This document shows positions 44,105 through 55,793 of a stretch of DNA of 64,000 nt, one piece after another; the stretch's first letter is position 1, and every line of letters begins with the position of its first letter. The stretch lies in the NCBI GenBank assembly GCA_003255025.1, contig QANY01008582.1, forward strand, positions 62,001 through 126,000, in the 5' to 3' direction. The notes under the pieces are model-generated. The model did no database searches, had not been told where the DNA came from, and worked only from the letters and a program-made list of their open reading frames with translations. A program made the translations under genes and the position numbers. Origin of the DNA: Datisca glomerata. Taxonomy: Eukaryota > Streptophyta > Magnoliopsida > Cucurbitales > Datiscaceae.

Positions 44105-44269
44105 ATAAATGATAATTAAAATAAGAGAAATGCCCATGGAAGGCAAGGCCTATAAAAAGTCTCCATATTTAAAGGATAACCCCAACCTTTATCATCTCAA
44201 TACAATTAAGCTATAAGTTCATTCTCTCAATTCTTATCTTTCATCTCGCGTAATTTTTATTTTTTACTT
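44105..44269 (+). repeat. 3' LTR of the gypsy element, right part
   Basis: After the ATA duplication it resumes AATGATAATTAAAATAAGAG, matching the 5' LTR from about 26044 to its end. It lies about 225 bp beyond the stop codon of GLR copy 2. Confidence 0.75.
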
Positions 44270-44494
44270 CGTATTCAACATTTGAATACCGTAAAGGACA
44301 AAAAATTCTTACAAAAGAATATATAGAATGACTTTACACGTAATTTTGTTCACGTGAAATGATTGTCATTATTACAAAAATATAAGTAATATAAATTTTG
44401 CAACAACAACAAACAATTATATAGAATATTTGGGAGATTGGTTTGGTGATAATCTGACTCTGAACGACAAAGCAATGATTTGGATACCACTTTA

Positions 44495-47400
44495 TCATGG
44501 TTTCTTACACTTCCATAAAATTTTACAAAGGGATCCATGATAGGTCCATGCCAAAGCCGAGATTGAGGTGACACACGTGAACCCAAATAACACCCAGAAG
44601 CTGCTAGGATTAAGACTAGCAACTTCTTTGTCGAATTTCATGCCCTCACACTCAAGTGATGCGATCATGTGCTCCTCTAGCTCAAGTAATGTACCTTTTT
44701 CTGACATACTTAGTATTGCTTGATTCATGTCAGGAATCAGAGGAGAGTTATGTGGAAGTACCTGTCGATGTCAATGGAAATATACATGTATATATATAAG
44801 AGCACGAATCTAAGAGTAAAGTACGTACTTAGTTGATGAGAGAACTTACAAATCCAAAACCTCCAATTCTGAAGGAGGGACCAGCAGTGGTGAAGCTATT
44901 ACAGTGTTCAGCCAAAAACAGTTTAGCAAAAGGAGCTTCGAGAAAGCCAGCCTCAATTTCTCGGCTATTAAGTGCTCGAGCATAATCATGGGGGGAGTTA
45001 TAATATTTGACGTTGTTGGGGTTGAAATGTAAGACATTAACCAAGAAGTCTTTGATGAAATCTTCTCTGTAGAAACCAACTAGTGCGCTTTTGGTTCGGA
45101 GAGACTCAAAATTAGTCACAGTTGGTTGAAGATTGTCTGCTGTGAGTATGCTAGCTAGGTTAGCTGTGTATGTCTGTGTAATCACCAATGCCACGAACAG
45201 CCAAACAAACATTGCTACCCTTGAGTAATTGTTTTGAGGTTCTCCTGATTACATCGAAACCAAATCAAACAAAAACAACTGAAAACAGTTACGTACACTT
45301 AATATCTGAAACATGTTTGTTAGTGATTTCAATAATTGTTTAAATATAATACAACCAAGTTGTTTGAGAAAAAAAGATTTAATACCCAAAAACATGTTTG
45401 AGAAAAAAATCTATAATTTTTTGTTGAAATTACACTTCTTTCCTTAAACTTTACCTTTTTTTTAATCGTAATCTCTCAACTTTACACACTAAGACTGACA
45501 CGCTATAAGTGAAAAGAGACAATTACAGTGACTTGGTAAATAGAATTACTATAATTTTTACTCATGTAGTTGACGGACCAAATTGGAATTAAGTTTCAAA
45601 GTTTAATAACTAAATTGATAAAAACATAAAGTCGACTGACCATGTAAGGAAAAGAGAGATGTGAAAGCAGAGCACAGGAAGGTTCCTATATGGTTCCATC
45701 TTGAGTCGCCTGCATCTAGAATCTCTGGTTTCCACAATTTTTCAAGTTCATTTCCGTCTAACACCCACAGTATGAAGCCGTTAAAGAGAGTGAGGCAAAA
45801 TATGCAAAACCACAAGGGAATTCTGTAGGGCTTTGAGACTAGAAAAGCTCTATTGGGGGTTACTTTATGAACAGGAACTACCATTACCATTCCTGATTCT
45901 GTGTATGGATGTGTAAATTCTGCATACTCAAATCTCTCCTCCACTATTGCTACATCGCCTACCACTGCATCCAACCGCTGTTACCCAACATGAAAAAGAC
46001 ACAAAATCATCAAAGAATAAGCTAAGCTCAATTATTCGATATTCATGTTTTGTCACATGTTAAAGTCTATGTGTCAACCTTATACCAAAAAACTAAATGA
46101 CGATGAGTTGAGAGTCATTCTCAGCCGATGTATCAAATTTTAAATGGTCAAAAATTATGTCAAACAGTCACAGTTGTTAAAAATGAATGAAGTATGAGAT
46201 AAAATTCCACACCTTTAGATAAACTTGCTTCACCAAATCATCATAAGTTCCATTAAATGGTATGAATTCATACGGCAAGGAATACGGCAGTCTGTCAATG
46301 GTTGCAGCAAAGACATCCAATGAGAACCCCTTGAAGACGTACTTTCCGGCCTCATAGCTCACATTTACATACTGTTTGAAGCTAGCCATGGTGGGCACCC
46401 CAATTTTAAGAGGCTTGGCTACTGTCGGAAGACTCCACCCTCTTGGCTTAACTGAGGATCCACCTGGCCAGACCACCTTCTCTAGAAGTTCCATTGAATC
46501 AATGTACGTCGACGTTTTACCAGAAAAGTTGGAGAATCCCAACCCTTCTGACCAGAATCCAAGTTTTGTGTAATTATTTCCTCTCACATTAATGATCTGA
46601 TATACATGTGCTGCACCTCCTGCAAGGACGAGGCAATGTTAGGACAGGAATTTTGGATCATCTCCTCTAGTTTTCATTATTATGTCAACTAACATGGAGT
46701 TGGAAAAAAAAATCTCACCAGTGATAAGTAACTGATCTAATAACTGCCGCCTCTTGTTTCTCATAAGCAATACTTGACAAACTCTACGTGCTGCGTCGTA
46801 TGCCTGAAAGGCAAAAATCCCAGATTCACGGTCATCTTCGGCCGGATATTCCTTCCGGAAGTTTTCACGGAACTGGAGATGAAAATCCCGGGGCTCAATT
46901 CTAGGGAAGTAAGCCTTAACTCCCAGAATTCCCTGCATTGAACTAATGGTGGAGGCATTGATGATATGAAGAAGGCTGGTAAAGGGATCTGTAATAATCC
47001 ATGCGTAATCTTTCTCCATCATATCCATTCTTTTGGCAGTCTCGAATAACTGGATGGCTAACTCGAATGTGGACAAATGAACGATAAAAACGCGAGATTG
47101 CCCGTCTTTAAGCCTCGTTAGCTCTTCGGACAAAGAAAGAGAAGGGAATGGTTGAAGAGCTACAAAATCAGCTGTTACTTGTGCGTTAATGTCTTGGAAA
47201 GCATCTGAGAGACAAGGGATGACTGAACTGGATGAAGATTCAATGTCTTCATGTATGACTATGACATGATGCCATTCCCATGATTGAACAATAGCAGCTA
47301 TTGCTTTCATTTGAGAATCTTTATTGGGTGAGGCTGAGAGTAGATACGGCCACCGTTTTCTAGCCCACCGTGGGATTGACTCGGAAAATGAAAGAATTGG

Positions 47401-47912
47401 GATTTGAGATTGGCTACCAATCTCTGCTACCAATGAAGTCTCCTCCCATGTCTGTGGTCCGAGTATGACTTGCACCCCTTGTGTATTAGCAAGCTCAATA
47501 GCTGCAAGTGAAACCAAAAGCTTTTAATTAGGCTACCATTGGAAAGAAGAAGAAGAAACCCCATTTAATATCAACAAAAACAAAACCAATGAATGTCGAA
47601 AAACAGATCAAAAATCATAATGATGAAAAAAGTATAATAAATTGTACCTGTAAGAGCTGCTGTAACAGGATCACCTTGGCTATCTCTTATGTAAAGAACA
47701 AAGCTTTGATTTGTCTCTTCATGGATGTCATCAATAGCCATTTCCATAGCTACTTTCTCTTCTTTACCAACACGAGAAGTTTGATCCAAAATAGCTCCAA
47801 TAGCAACCTTCTTCCCTATTAATTGAGTTATTCCAATTCCACTAACTGTTTCATCATTTACTATCAACAAAATCAAAACCAATGAAGTAAAGAAGGAAGA
47901 AAGAGAAATCAT
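44495..47912 (-). CDS. Glutamate receptor-like channel (GLR) copy 2, complete, six exons
   Basis: Plant ligand-gated cation channel, about 817 aa. Exons: 47648-47912, 46719-47501, 46213-46619, 45641-45977, 44850-45244, 44495-44761; all introns are GT/AG and phases agree. Domains: signal peptide (about 1-25), ANF-receptor ATD (about 35-350), S1 lobe (about 375-535) with Arg 500 after VVGDVAIVEE, M1 (538-558), pore loop (GTFLCSAFTSLFSLHG), M3 with TYTANLASILT (about 605-632; family SYTANL), S2 lobe with FLEAPFAKLFLAEHC and FRIGGFGF, M4 (783-803). It is shorter than the usual 900 or so residues: it stops 14 residues after M4, and the GLSGK segment at the end of the ATD is missing. Tandem relative of the copy at 613-13454. 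Confidence 0.93.
46620..46718 (-). other. GLR copy 2 intron 2 (99 bp) in place of conserved coding sequence
   Basis: Donor G/GTGAGA at 46718 and acceptor CCTTGCAG at 46620. Copy 1 is continuous across this point and codes there for about 16 residues containing GLSGKIQF, absent from copy 2 in any frame of the intron. See findings. Confidence 0.75.
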
Positions 47913-48007
47913 TTTGTTTGCGAAAATGGCTAAGTACTAATTCCCACTTTTGGATTCTTAATTTCTTCTTATCTTCATGTTTCTCTATGATATGTGTAGA
48001 AGATATT

Positions 48008-48037
48008 CTATATAAAGTCTGTTTTTTCTTTGTCAAC
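48008..48037 (-). promoter_or_regulatory. Core promoter of GLR copy 2: TATA box and W-box
   Basis: On the minus strand CTTTATATAG (48017-48008) lies about 100 bp before the ATG. TTGAC, the core of the WRKY-binding W-box, is about 15 bp further upstream (48036-48032). Another TTGACT is on the plus strand near 48082. Roles are inferred from motif and position only. Confidence 0.45.
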
Positions 48038-48099
48038 TCTTGATGTCAAAAAAAATTTCTTGATGTCATAGACCATTTCTCTTGACTTTTGGAGGAAAT

Positions 48100-50398
48100 G
48101 AAAGGACTCTATAAGGGTTTGTTTATTTATTATTTATTTATTTGGAGTTTGTGTTTATTTGGGGATGTTACTGAAATGTGTTTTTTTTATAAGTTTGACT
48201 ACGATGGTATCTTTTAACCCCGATTTGTCCATATTAAAGTTACAAAACGTCCATGTAAAATTATTCATCACAAGATGTGGTAGCAAGATTTTGATTTCAT
48301 AAGTTTGAACTCTGAGGAGGTTAAGAATGTAGAAGTCAACAGTTGTAATCATCAATGTAAACAAGATGAAATCTCACTATTGACATTATATATTGTAATA
48401 GATGATTAAACGGAAAATCATAAAAAAAAAATCAAGCTTTCCAGCTCAAACTGTAAAAATAACGGAATTTTTTTTTAAATGCCCAAAAACATTACCGAGG
48501 TAAATATTTATTTATAAAAATTACATGTGTAAATGATATTTATGTTTACGCCAGTACTTCAACACTTTTTTAGAAAAAAATATCTAAACATTTTTACAGT
48601 TTGAGTTGGAAAGTTTATCATTTTTATAAAACTCTCATGATTTTATAGTATTGAGATACCTTCTGTTTGAGAAAGCAAGAAATGATTATATCGTTGTAGA
48701 TATTACAATTGATTTTAGTTTTTAATGGTTAGATATATTTTTAAAAATATAATTTCTTAATATTTAAACATGCATGAAAAATCGTGCTGAGATGATATAG
48801 ACTATTAAAAATAAATTACATAGTTCATATGATGTGAGAATAACCCCTCTTGTTCTAAAGAGCAGGAGAGAACACAAATCTAATTTTTTATATCATAATT
48901 AATCATAAAAGACATACATATTGATTTAGATACACAAACATAAATATAAGAAAATAATTCTATGTTGAACAAGGTTTAAGCTAAGTATCTTTGACTAAGT
49001 GTGCTGTTAATCATACATAAGCTAACACGTTACAACTCATTATGATGTTTTTCACTTTCAAATTTTTGTAAGTTTTAAAATGAAAGGCAACTCATTGAAT
49101 AAATGAAACTCTAAATTTTGATCCGTGTATACGACTCACACATAATAACATTGAAATGTACTAAAATCCTTATTGAACTAAGAATTTTATTTAGCATATC
49201 ATGGTTAAATCTTAACACAGACACGCTAATTAAGTTGTTAGTTCCAAAATTTTGCATTTTTTGAACAATTAAATACTATGTTGAAAACACAAAGACTGAG
49301 TTCTAAGTGAAATTTATATCTATAAACTCTTTAGGTCAACAATTCAAGAAAACATTGGAGTTAAGATAAGGCAAATCTTTGTGCAAGCATTACAACGCCA
49401 ATTTAATATTGTAATTAGAATTGTTAGAATACCATTATTTGCATTAAATTATCCCTTAATCCATTCATGATCTCAAAAGTTGACTAGCTATTTGTTTTGG
49501 CCTTTTTCTTTTTCAAGTTGAATAAATGTAAGCTTCTCTTTAATTAGTGCAACAAATTGTTCTCTGTTTAAGTTTAAAAAAATGTCTTTTGCTGACAAGT
49601 TAGGCTCAAGAAATTTTCATGGTTTCCCACTTTTGCAAATTCATGCACTTACATTCGATAAAAATATAAAAAAAATTATTAAAATATATTTATGGAAGTG
49701 GAAAAATATATTCTATTTGTTGGGACTATTATACATTAACTAAAGTTACATTGTTTTTTAAAAAACAATAACTAAATGAAAGTTTCATTGAGGTATGAAT
49801 AATTTGAAAATTGTGTTGTTAATTAACATGAATTTGTCCTCCATCTCATATTATTGACTTCTGGACACATTTTATATCGTAGAATCAATTATACATTAAC
49901 TAAAGTTGCATTGTTTTTAAAAGGAGTTTAGTACTTTAAGTTAGTGAGTAATAGGCATGTACAACTATGAATTTAGATCTTCTATTGTTGGGATCTTAAC
50001 AGAAGGTATATGTTCAGTAAATCTCAGCCATCTGTTATGATAGCAGACGATCGAGATCATTTCGACACAAACGTCGAAATGATAAAGGTGCTCTGATACT
50101 TTTTTATGTTTATTTTTCCTCATGTCTGTGAGTAATAGGCATGTACACTTTTAATATTCTTATATTCTAAAAACATGAGATGATTCCTCTCATTCTCATG
50201 TTCTAAAAACATGAGATGATCTAAATCCGTACAACTATTGAAAAATTATTGATTGATTGAACTGCATTGAGCATTGAATTCATTGATTTTAATATTCTTG
50301 CTTTTCTAACATTGTCTAAAACTTAATCTTGAGCCAAGTAATGGAAGTGAGCTATGTCCGATTAATTTAAAAGGCAAATATACAAAATCAACATATCT
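48100..50398. other. Intergenic region upstream of GLR copy 2
   Basis: AT-rich with no gene. Short direct duplications occur near its right end: ATACATTAACTAAAGTT at 49731 and 49889, GTGAGTAATAGGCATGTACA at about 49944 and 50127, CTAAAAACATGAGATGAT at about 50166 and 50203. A strong hairpin is at 50056-50083. Confidence 0.5.
50056..50083. repeat. Perfect 11-bp stem hairpin
   Basis: ATCATTTCGAC, six bases (ACAAAC), then GTCGAAATGAT. There is no T-run after it and no gene adjoins, so a terminator reading is not supported. Confidence 0.85.
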
Positions 50399-50629
50399 TG
50401 TTCTAGAATAGAAGCTTCTAAAGTAGTTAAGTAAAACTAAACTTACTCATTTGTACTCTTAATATTTATTTAGTTCTTCTACTCAAACTAATGGTCAGTT
50501 CTTCAACTGACTTTACTTGTAAAAGAAATTGTTCTTATTACAGACTATAAATGAGATAACTCTTACCCTTTATTGAGTATCGAAGGCTGAGGATTTCTAT
50601 ACCTGGTCTTCATTTTTTTGCATGGTATA

Positions 50630-53428
50630 AATGAGATAAATGTTTGGTATGTTAACAGTGCATCAGCAAATCATGTCACAGTTAACATGAGTAACCTTAG
50701 CATTGCACAAGAGTGCATAAGTACAGAGAGGCTTGCAGTGGGAAATGGTGAGACCTTGTTTATATCTCATATAGGTTCTCCAACCTTGCCTTCTAAATCA
50801 TATCCTTTAAAGTTAAACACCCTTCTTAGAGTACCTGAGATTAAAAGGAACCTAATTAGCATATCAAAACCGATACAAGATAATAATATCTTTATAGAGT
50901 TTCATTCTAATGCTTGTTTTGTGAAGTACAATGAAATGAGAACACTGTTTTTGGAAGAGACTCTTAAAGATGGATTGTATTTGTTGACTTACCCTGGAGC
51001 AAAAAGTCTTTCATCACTAAAATGCTATATTCATTCGAAATCTGGATCTGCTGCATTTATGTTAGTTCCCGATAAGAATAGTTATTCAGAGTCTGTATTA
51101 CATGTTCTGAAAATTTTCCTTCAATAAAGTCTAGTCATAATGTTGCTGCTTGTAATTCATTTCTAATTAGTAATTAGTAAGATAAAAGTTCAATTTATGT
51201 TTCATAAGTTGTGCTCATAATCATATTATCTCTAAATCTCGTTATGTAGCTTTATGTAATATTGCACAAATCAGAGGAAAACCACTTGTTTGTATAACAA
51301 AACAGTACTAGTGATATATGGCATAAAAGATTGGCACGTCCATTTCAAAAGATGTTATGCAAAATTTTGTAAACTAAAAATGAATCTCTCCAAAAAAAAA
51401 CAACCTTCTCATTTCTATATAGCCTGCCAAAAGGGGAAAATCATTCTCTTCCCTTTCCACATTCCAAAATAATGACAAAAAAACCCTTGAGTTAATATAC
51501 ATCGGTATGTGGGGCCATGCACCTATAGCTTCACCAAAGAGTTATAAATATTATATCTTCTTTCTTGAATACTTTAGCAGGTTTTCATGGATCTTACCCT
51601 TAAAACACTAGTCAAAAGCCTATCAAATCTTTGTCAATTTCAAAACATATGCTTAAAATTAGTTTGATCTACCTATAAAATTCCAACAATCAGATTGTGG
51701 TGCAAAATTCCCACGTATCATTTTTAGGCACATTTGTCCACATATCCATCAACGAAATAAAAAGATTGAGAGGAAGTATAGGCATATAGTGGGAAAAGGT
51801 TTTACCTTCGTTTCTCAAGCTAGTGGGAAGCCTTCTAAACAGTTGTTTATAGACTCCCTACACCTACTTTAAACCTTATATCTCCATATCATAAACTCTA
51901 TAATAGGAAACCGTATTACAAAACCTTAAAAGTGTTTGGTTGTTTATGTTTTCCTAATCTTAGGTCCTATAACATATAACACACTCATAAATATGATTTA
52001 CACTCCGATTTGTGTTTATTTTTAGGTTACTCTCCATCATAAAGGATAGAAGTGTATGTTACACACTTGTAGAATATACATCTCTAGAAATATAGTTTTC
52101 ATGAGACCTATTTTCCTTATTCTGATATGCATGTTTAAATCCAAATCTCAAATTTTGCCAAAAATACCATAAACAACGCCAATTTTAGATCATTCTTTCC
52201 ACTCTACATTTCCTAATAGTACAATGCTTCAGACAGCATAGAGCCATGTAAATAACTCTCCATCTGAGAGCTCTACTCTATTATTGATGCATGAACCATT
52301 GATATATCTATTTCACCAATTGTTGCACTCAATAACACTCAGCCCATTATTGCCACTCACCTTATGATAACAAGGTCCGAAAATGGCATTCGTGAACCAA
52401 AAGTCTTTATTGCCACTAAGCATCCCTTACCTGAATCAATTATTCCTACAAAACTTAGATCTATTAAATAAGCTCCTATCAAACCCAATTGGAAAAATGT
52501 TATGCTTGAGGAGTATAAAGCCTTGATGAAAAACACTCCATGGAAATTAGTTCCTTACATCCATGGTGTGTCTTTGGTGGGTAATAAGTGGAATTTTAAG
52601 GTTAAAAGAATCACAATTGAAGTATACAGAGATACAAAGCAAGACTAGTTGCTAAGGAATTCCATCAAACCCATAGCATTGACATCATTGGGACTTTTAG
52701 TCTAGTGTTAAAACCCACTACTATTAGAATCATACTTCAAGAGGCAGTGTCTTTTGATAGGGGGTAAGACAACTAGATGCAAATAATACTTTTTGAATGG
52801 CTTTCTCAAGGAATCAATATACATGACTCAGCTAGAAGGTTTTATAAACTCTGATAAACCACATCATGTTTGTAAGTTGAGAAAGGCTTTATATGGGCAT
52901 AAACAAGCAACAAGAGCTTGGTATATGACAGGCTGAGGGCATATCTGATTCAGTGACGCTTTAGGAATTCTAAATCTGATAGATCCTTATTCATCTTACA
53001 TTCAACTTAGCATGTGATCCTTTTGCTAGCTTATGTAGATGATATACTTATTATTGGAAGTAGTCCATAACTTGTGCAAGAAGTTATTGTAAAGCTGCTA
53101 ACATGTATGCCTTGAAGGATTCAGGGCCACTGGGCATAGAAGTGTACAGAAGCAAAACTGGAATGCGCCTCACTCAGTCTAAGTATGTTTCATATTTACT
53201 TAGTAAGACAAAAATGGATGGTGCTAAGTCAGTTGCCTCTCTTACAAGTAACTCAATGAAGTTTTCTATTCATACAGGTGATCTAATGCAAGACATTACA
53301 CTTTGTAGAACCACGAATGGTGCTCTTTAGTACTCAGCAATAATAAGACCAAATATAGCTTATACTATCAACAAATTAAGCCAATTCATTCACAACCCAC
53401 TAATATACATTAGCAAGCATGCAATAGG
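50630..53428 (+). pseudogene. Copia 2 pol remnant (PR, INT, RT)
   Basis: Protease: VWYVNSASANHVT (active-site D-S-G reads NSA), LAVGNGETLFISHIG, VPEIKRNLISISKPIQDN, LKDGLYLLTYPG, open from 50618 to 51127. Integrase: a degenerate stretch near 51330-52000 (DWHVHFKRCY, ACQKGKI, LKVFGCLCFPNL). RT: EEYKALMKNTPWKLV (about 52505), LRKALYGHKQATRAWY (about 52870), YVDDILIIGSS (about 53033), GIEVYRSKTGMRLTQSKYVS (about 53130). Numerous stops and frameshifts. Confidence 0.8.
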
Positions 53429-55299
53429 TGTTGGAATTATGACTATAAAGTATAGTGTATAACTATTTATGAGTATTTAGTTATTTTCAGACATTTTGTA
53501 TTACTGAATTTAATGAAGGAATGAAAATTTTTCTATTAATTAAAGTGTATATAATTTACTCAAGTCTTGGAACTATTGTCAACATAAGAAGAGTAAAAAC
53601 TGAGCGGTCTTCCGGATAAACTTTTCTGAAATAGTTTAGAACGTTATTCACAATTTTAATATCGATTGGACAATCGAGTCTGATTATGACTGTTAGGTTG
53701 AACCAAATGATGCTGGTCTCGAGGCATGGGAGTGGAGACTCTAACGATCGACCTGGACATGTTATGGAACATGTTGAATAGACCATTAATAAATTAGTTT
53801 GTAGCAAAATCATTTATATAGCTCTAAATCTAATTGTTACACCTTAAGGGTGTTTTCATAATTACCTAATCCTGAGGTCAATGCGAAACTTGACCTAGTT
53901 AGTTAAGATCTTTGATACGCCAAATGAGTGAGTTCGAATTGTCGGACAATACATCAGCTGTTAAGATCTAGATTTAACTATGTTGGAGTTGCGTGATTCA
54001 CAAATATAAAAATTCGTGGTTAGATTGTAAAATGTAATAATATCACCTTATGCTTTATCGATGAATGTCTGAATAAATTAACCTAGCCAAGTATTCGATG
54101 AAATGAATTATTGAATAAGACATGGTGAATTGTACGAGACAAATCACTATTATGTATTTCTTATTCACAGTCAATAAAGAAGTTAAGGAAATAATGATAA
54201 GAGTGGTAAACGGTAATTTTATATCCTGCTCTTGTTACTGATATTCACGAAGGATAATATGTTCAAATATTTTTTCAACCGTGAAATAAAAGTGTTTATT
54301 TACACCAATAGAAAATATAGCGCGCATGAATCAAAAGTTGATTCGACATCAGACCTATAGTGGAGTCGTACGATGTCAAGATTATATAGGTTAGGAATTT
54401 ATGGAGATAAATTAATCGAGTATTTGAGTCCTATATCTTTATTCATATGGACCCATTCGATCTCAGGACTAGCTCATAAGAATAGGAATGAAAAACAACA
54501 CAAGTTTGACCAAAAACATGTTTTGGACCAAAGTATATTTTCCGAGCTCACATGTGATGAGTGTTGTCACTTAATTAGTGAAGAGCAAGTAATTAATGTT
54601 CAAGTTAATTAATTGATTATTTTTTAATTATTAGATAATTAATAAATAAAATTAATTAATTATTTAATTGATAGAGATCAATTTAATTTATAATTTAGAT
54701 TGATGAATTCGGGCACAATATTAACTTTAGGAAGATATGTAATTTCCGACAATAGTAAAGATTAGGGGGTGAATTTTCGGTAATTTAATATATAAGGGTA
54801 GATGTGTAAATTGTGTAATTATTATATATGGGATGACAATAGGGTTGCATCTCTAACCCTAACACAGTGTGTGATTACACAGAAGAAGAAAAATATTTTT
54901 CTCCCTCCCATGCTTGCCGTCGAAATCTATAGAGGAGAATGAAAATTTTGATTTTTCTTTTCCAGTTGTTTGAGAGCCCACACTCTATTCCTGATCAACA
55001 TCATTTTGAGATATACTTTAGAATTCTACGAGTGACTGTTGATGTGAAGGGTGATTCGAGTTCTACGAAGAATGCGAGACGACTAATAGGATTCTATCAA
55101 ATCAAAATTTCTCTGATACAAGAAATGTATAAAATTGTTTCTACATATTTTGAATAAATTTCACTTAGCATGCATAATCAGATGTATGGTTTTAATATTT
55201 AATATGATTAAATTGGTTTATGTAAAAAAATTTATATTCTGTCCACGAACCGTTCGTGGTTCAATGATTGTTTTTCAAATTTTAAAACCTGATCCAACA
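53429..55299 (+). mobile_element. Solo LTR inserted between copia 2 RT and RNase H
   Basis: 1,871 bp starting TGTTGGAATTATG and ending GATCCAACA, with inverted TGTTGG/CCAACA ends. Copia 2 coding sense breaks at 53428 and resumes at 55300 (ILRYLRSTINEGVLIRPSA). The flanks ATAGG and AGACG match at 3 of 5 positions. It contains no ORF of note. The copy is probably from another copia family. Confidence 0.6.
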
Positions 55300-55793
55300 A
55301 GACGATCCTTAGGTATTTGAGGAGTACAATAAATGAAGGAGTGTTGATAAGACCCTCAGCCTCATTCAACATTCAAGCATTCTCTTAAGGCGTCCTATCT
55401 GATTTACGTAGGAGAGAATCCATGTCTTGGTCATTAAAGAAGCAACAAGTTGTTTCTAGATCTAATACTGAGAGTGAGTATAGATCCATGACAAACTCAG
55501 CAGCTAAAATTCAATGGTTTCTAAACATTTTGAGTGAACTTGTTATGTCGGCTACCAAAGCCCCCATACTATAGTGTCATAATCAGAGTGTCACTGCAAT
55601 AGCAGCAAATCATGTCCTTCATGCAAGAATAAAACACATTAAATTACATGTACATTTCATTAGAGACAAGCTTTAGCATAAGCTCTTTGATATCATATTT
55701 GTACAATAAGTTGACCAAGTTGCTGATGATTTGACAAAGACAATTCAATTAAAGAGTTTTTTAGCTTATCATGCCCACTAAAGCTGAAGGGGG
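55300..55793 (+). pseudogene. Copia 2 RNase H remnant and polypurine tract
   Basis: SWSLKKQQVVSRSNTESEYR, then ARIKHIKLHVHFIRDKL and VDQVADDLTKTIQL: the RNase H tail of a copia polyprotein with at least three stops. It ends in the purine tract at 55785-55793. Confidence 0.8.

Larger units (their letters stand above)
25858..44269 (+). mobile_element. Large Ty3/gypsy (Tat/Ogre-like) element with several nested insertions
   Basis: 5' LTR 25858-26199; 3' LTR 38672-38861 plus 44105-44269, split by a CACTA element. The LTRs share TAATTAATGAGCT, the AAAGAAAGAAGGAAAGCA block, AAGGCCTATAAAAAG and CCCCAACCTTTATCATCTC. Between them lie gag, duplicated protease, RT and RNase H, then inserted LTR DNA and a minus-strand ORF. 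No integrase is seen. Internal features are listed separately. Terminal 5-bp flanks (CAATC at left) do not match, so the outer ends may have decayed. Confidence 0.75.

Noticed and set aside
50056..50083. Hairpin as a rho-independent terminator
   Set aside because: No T-run and this is plant nuclear DNA.
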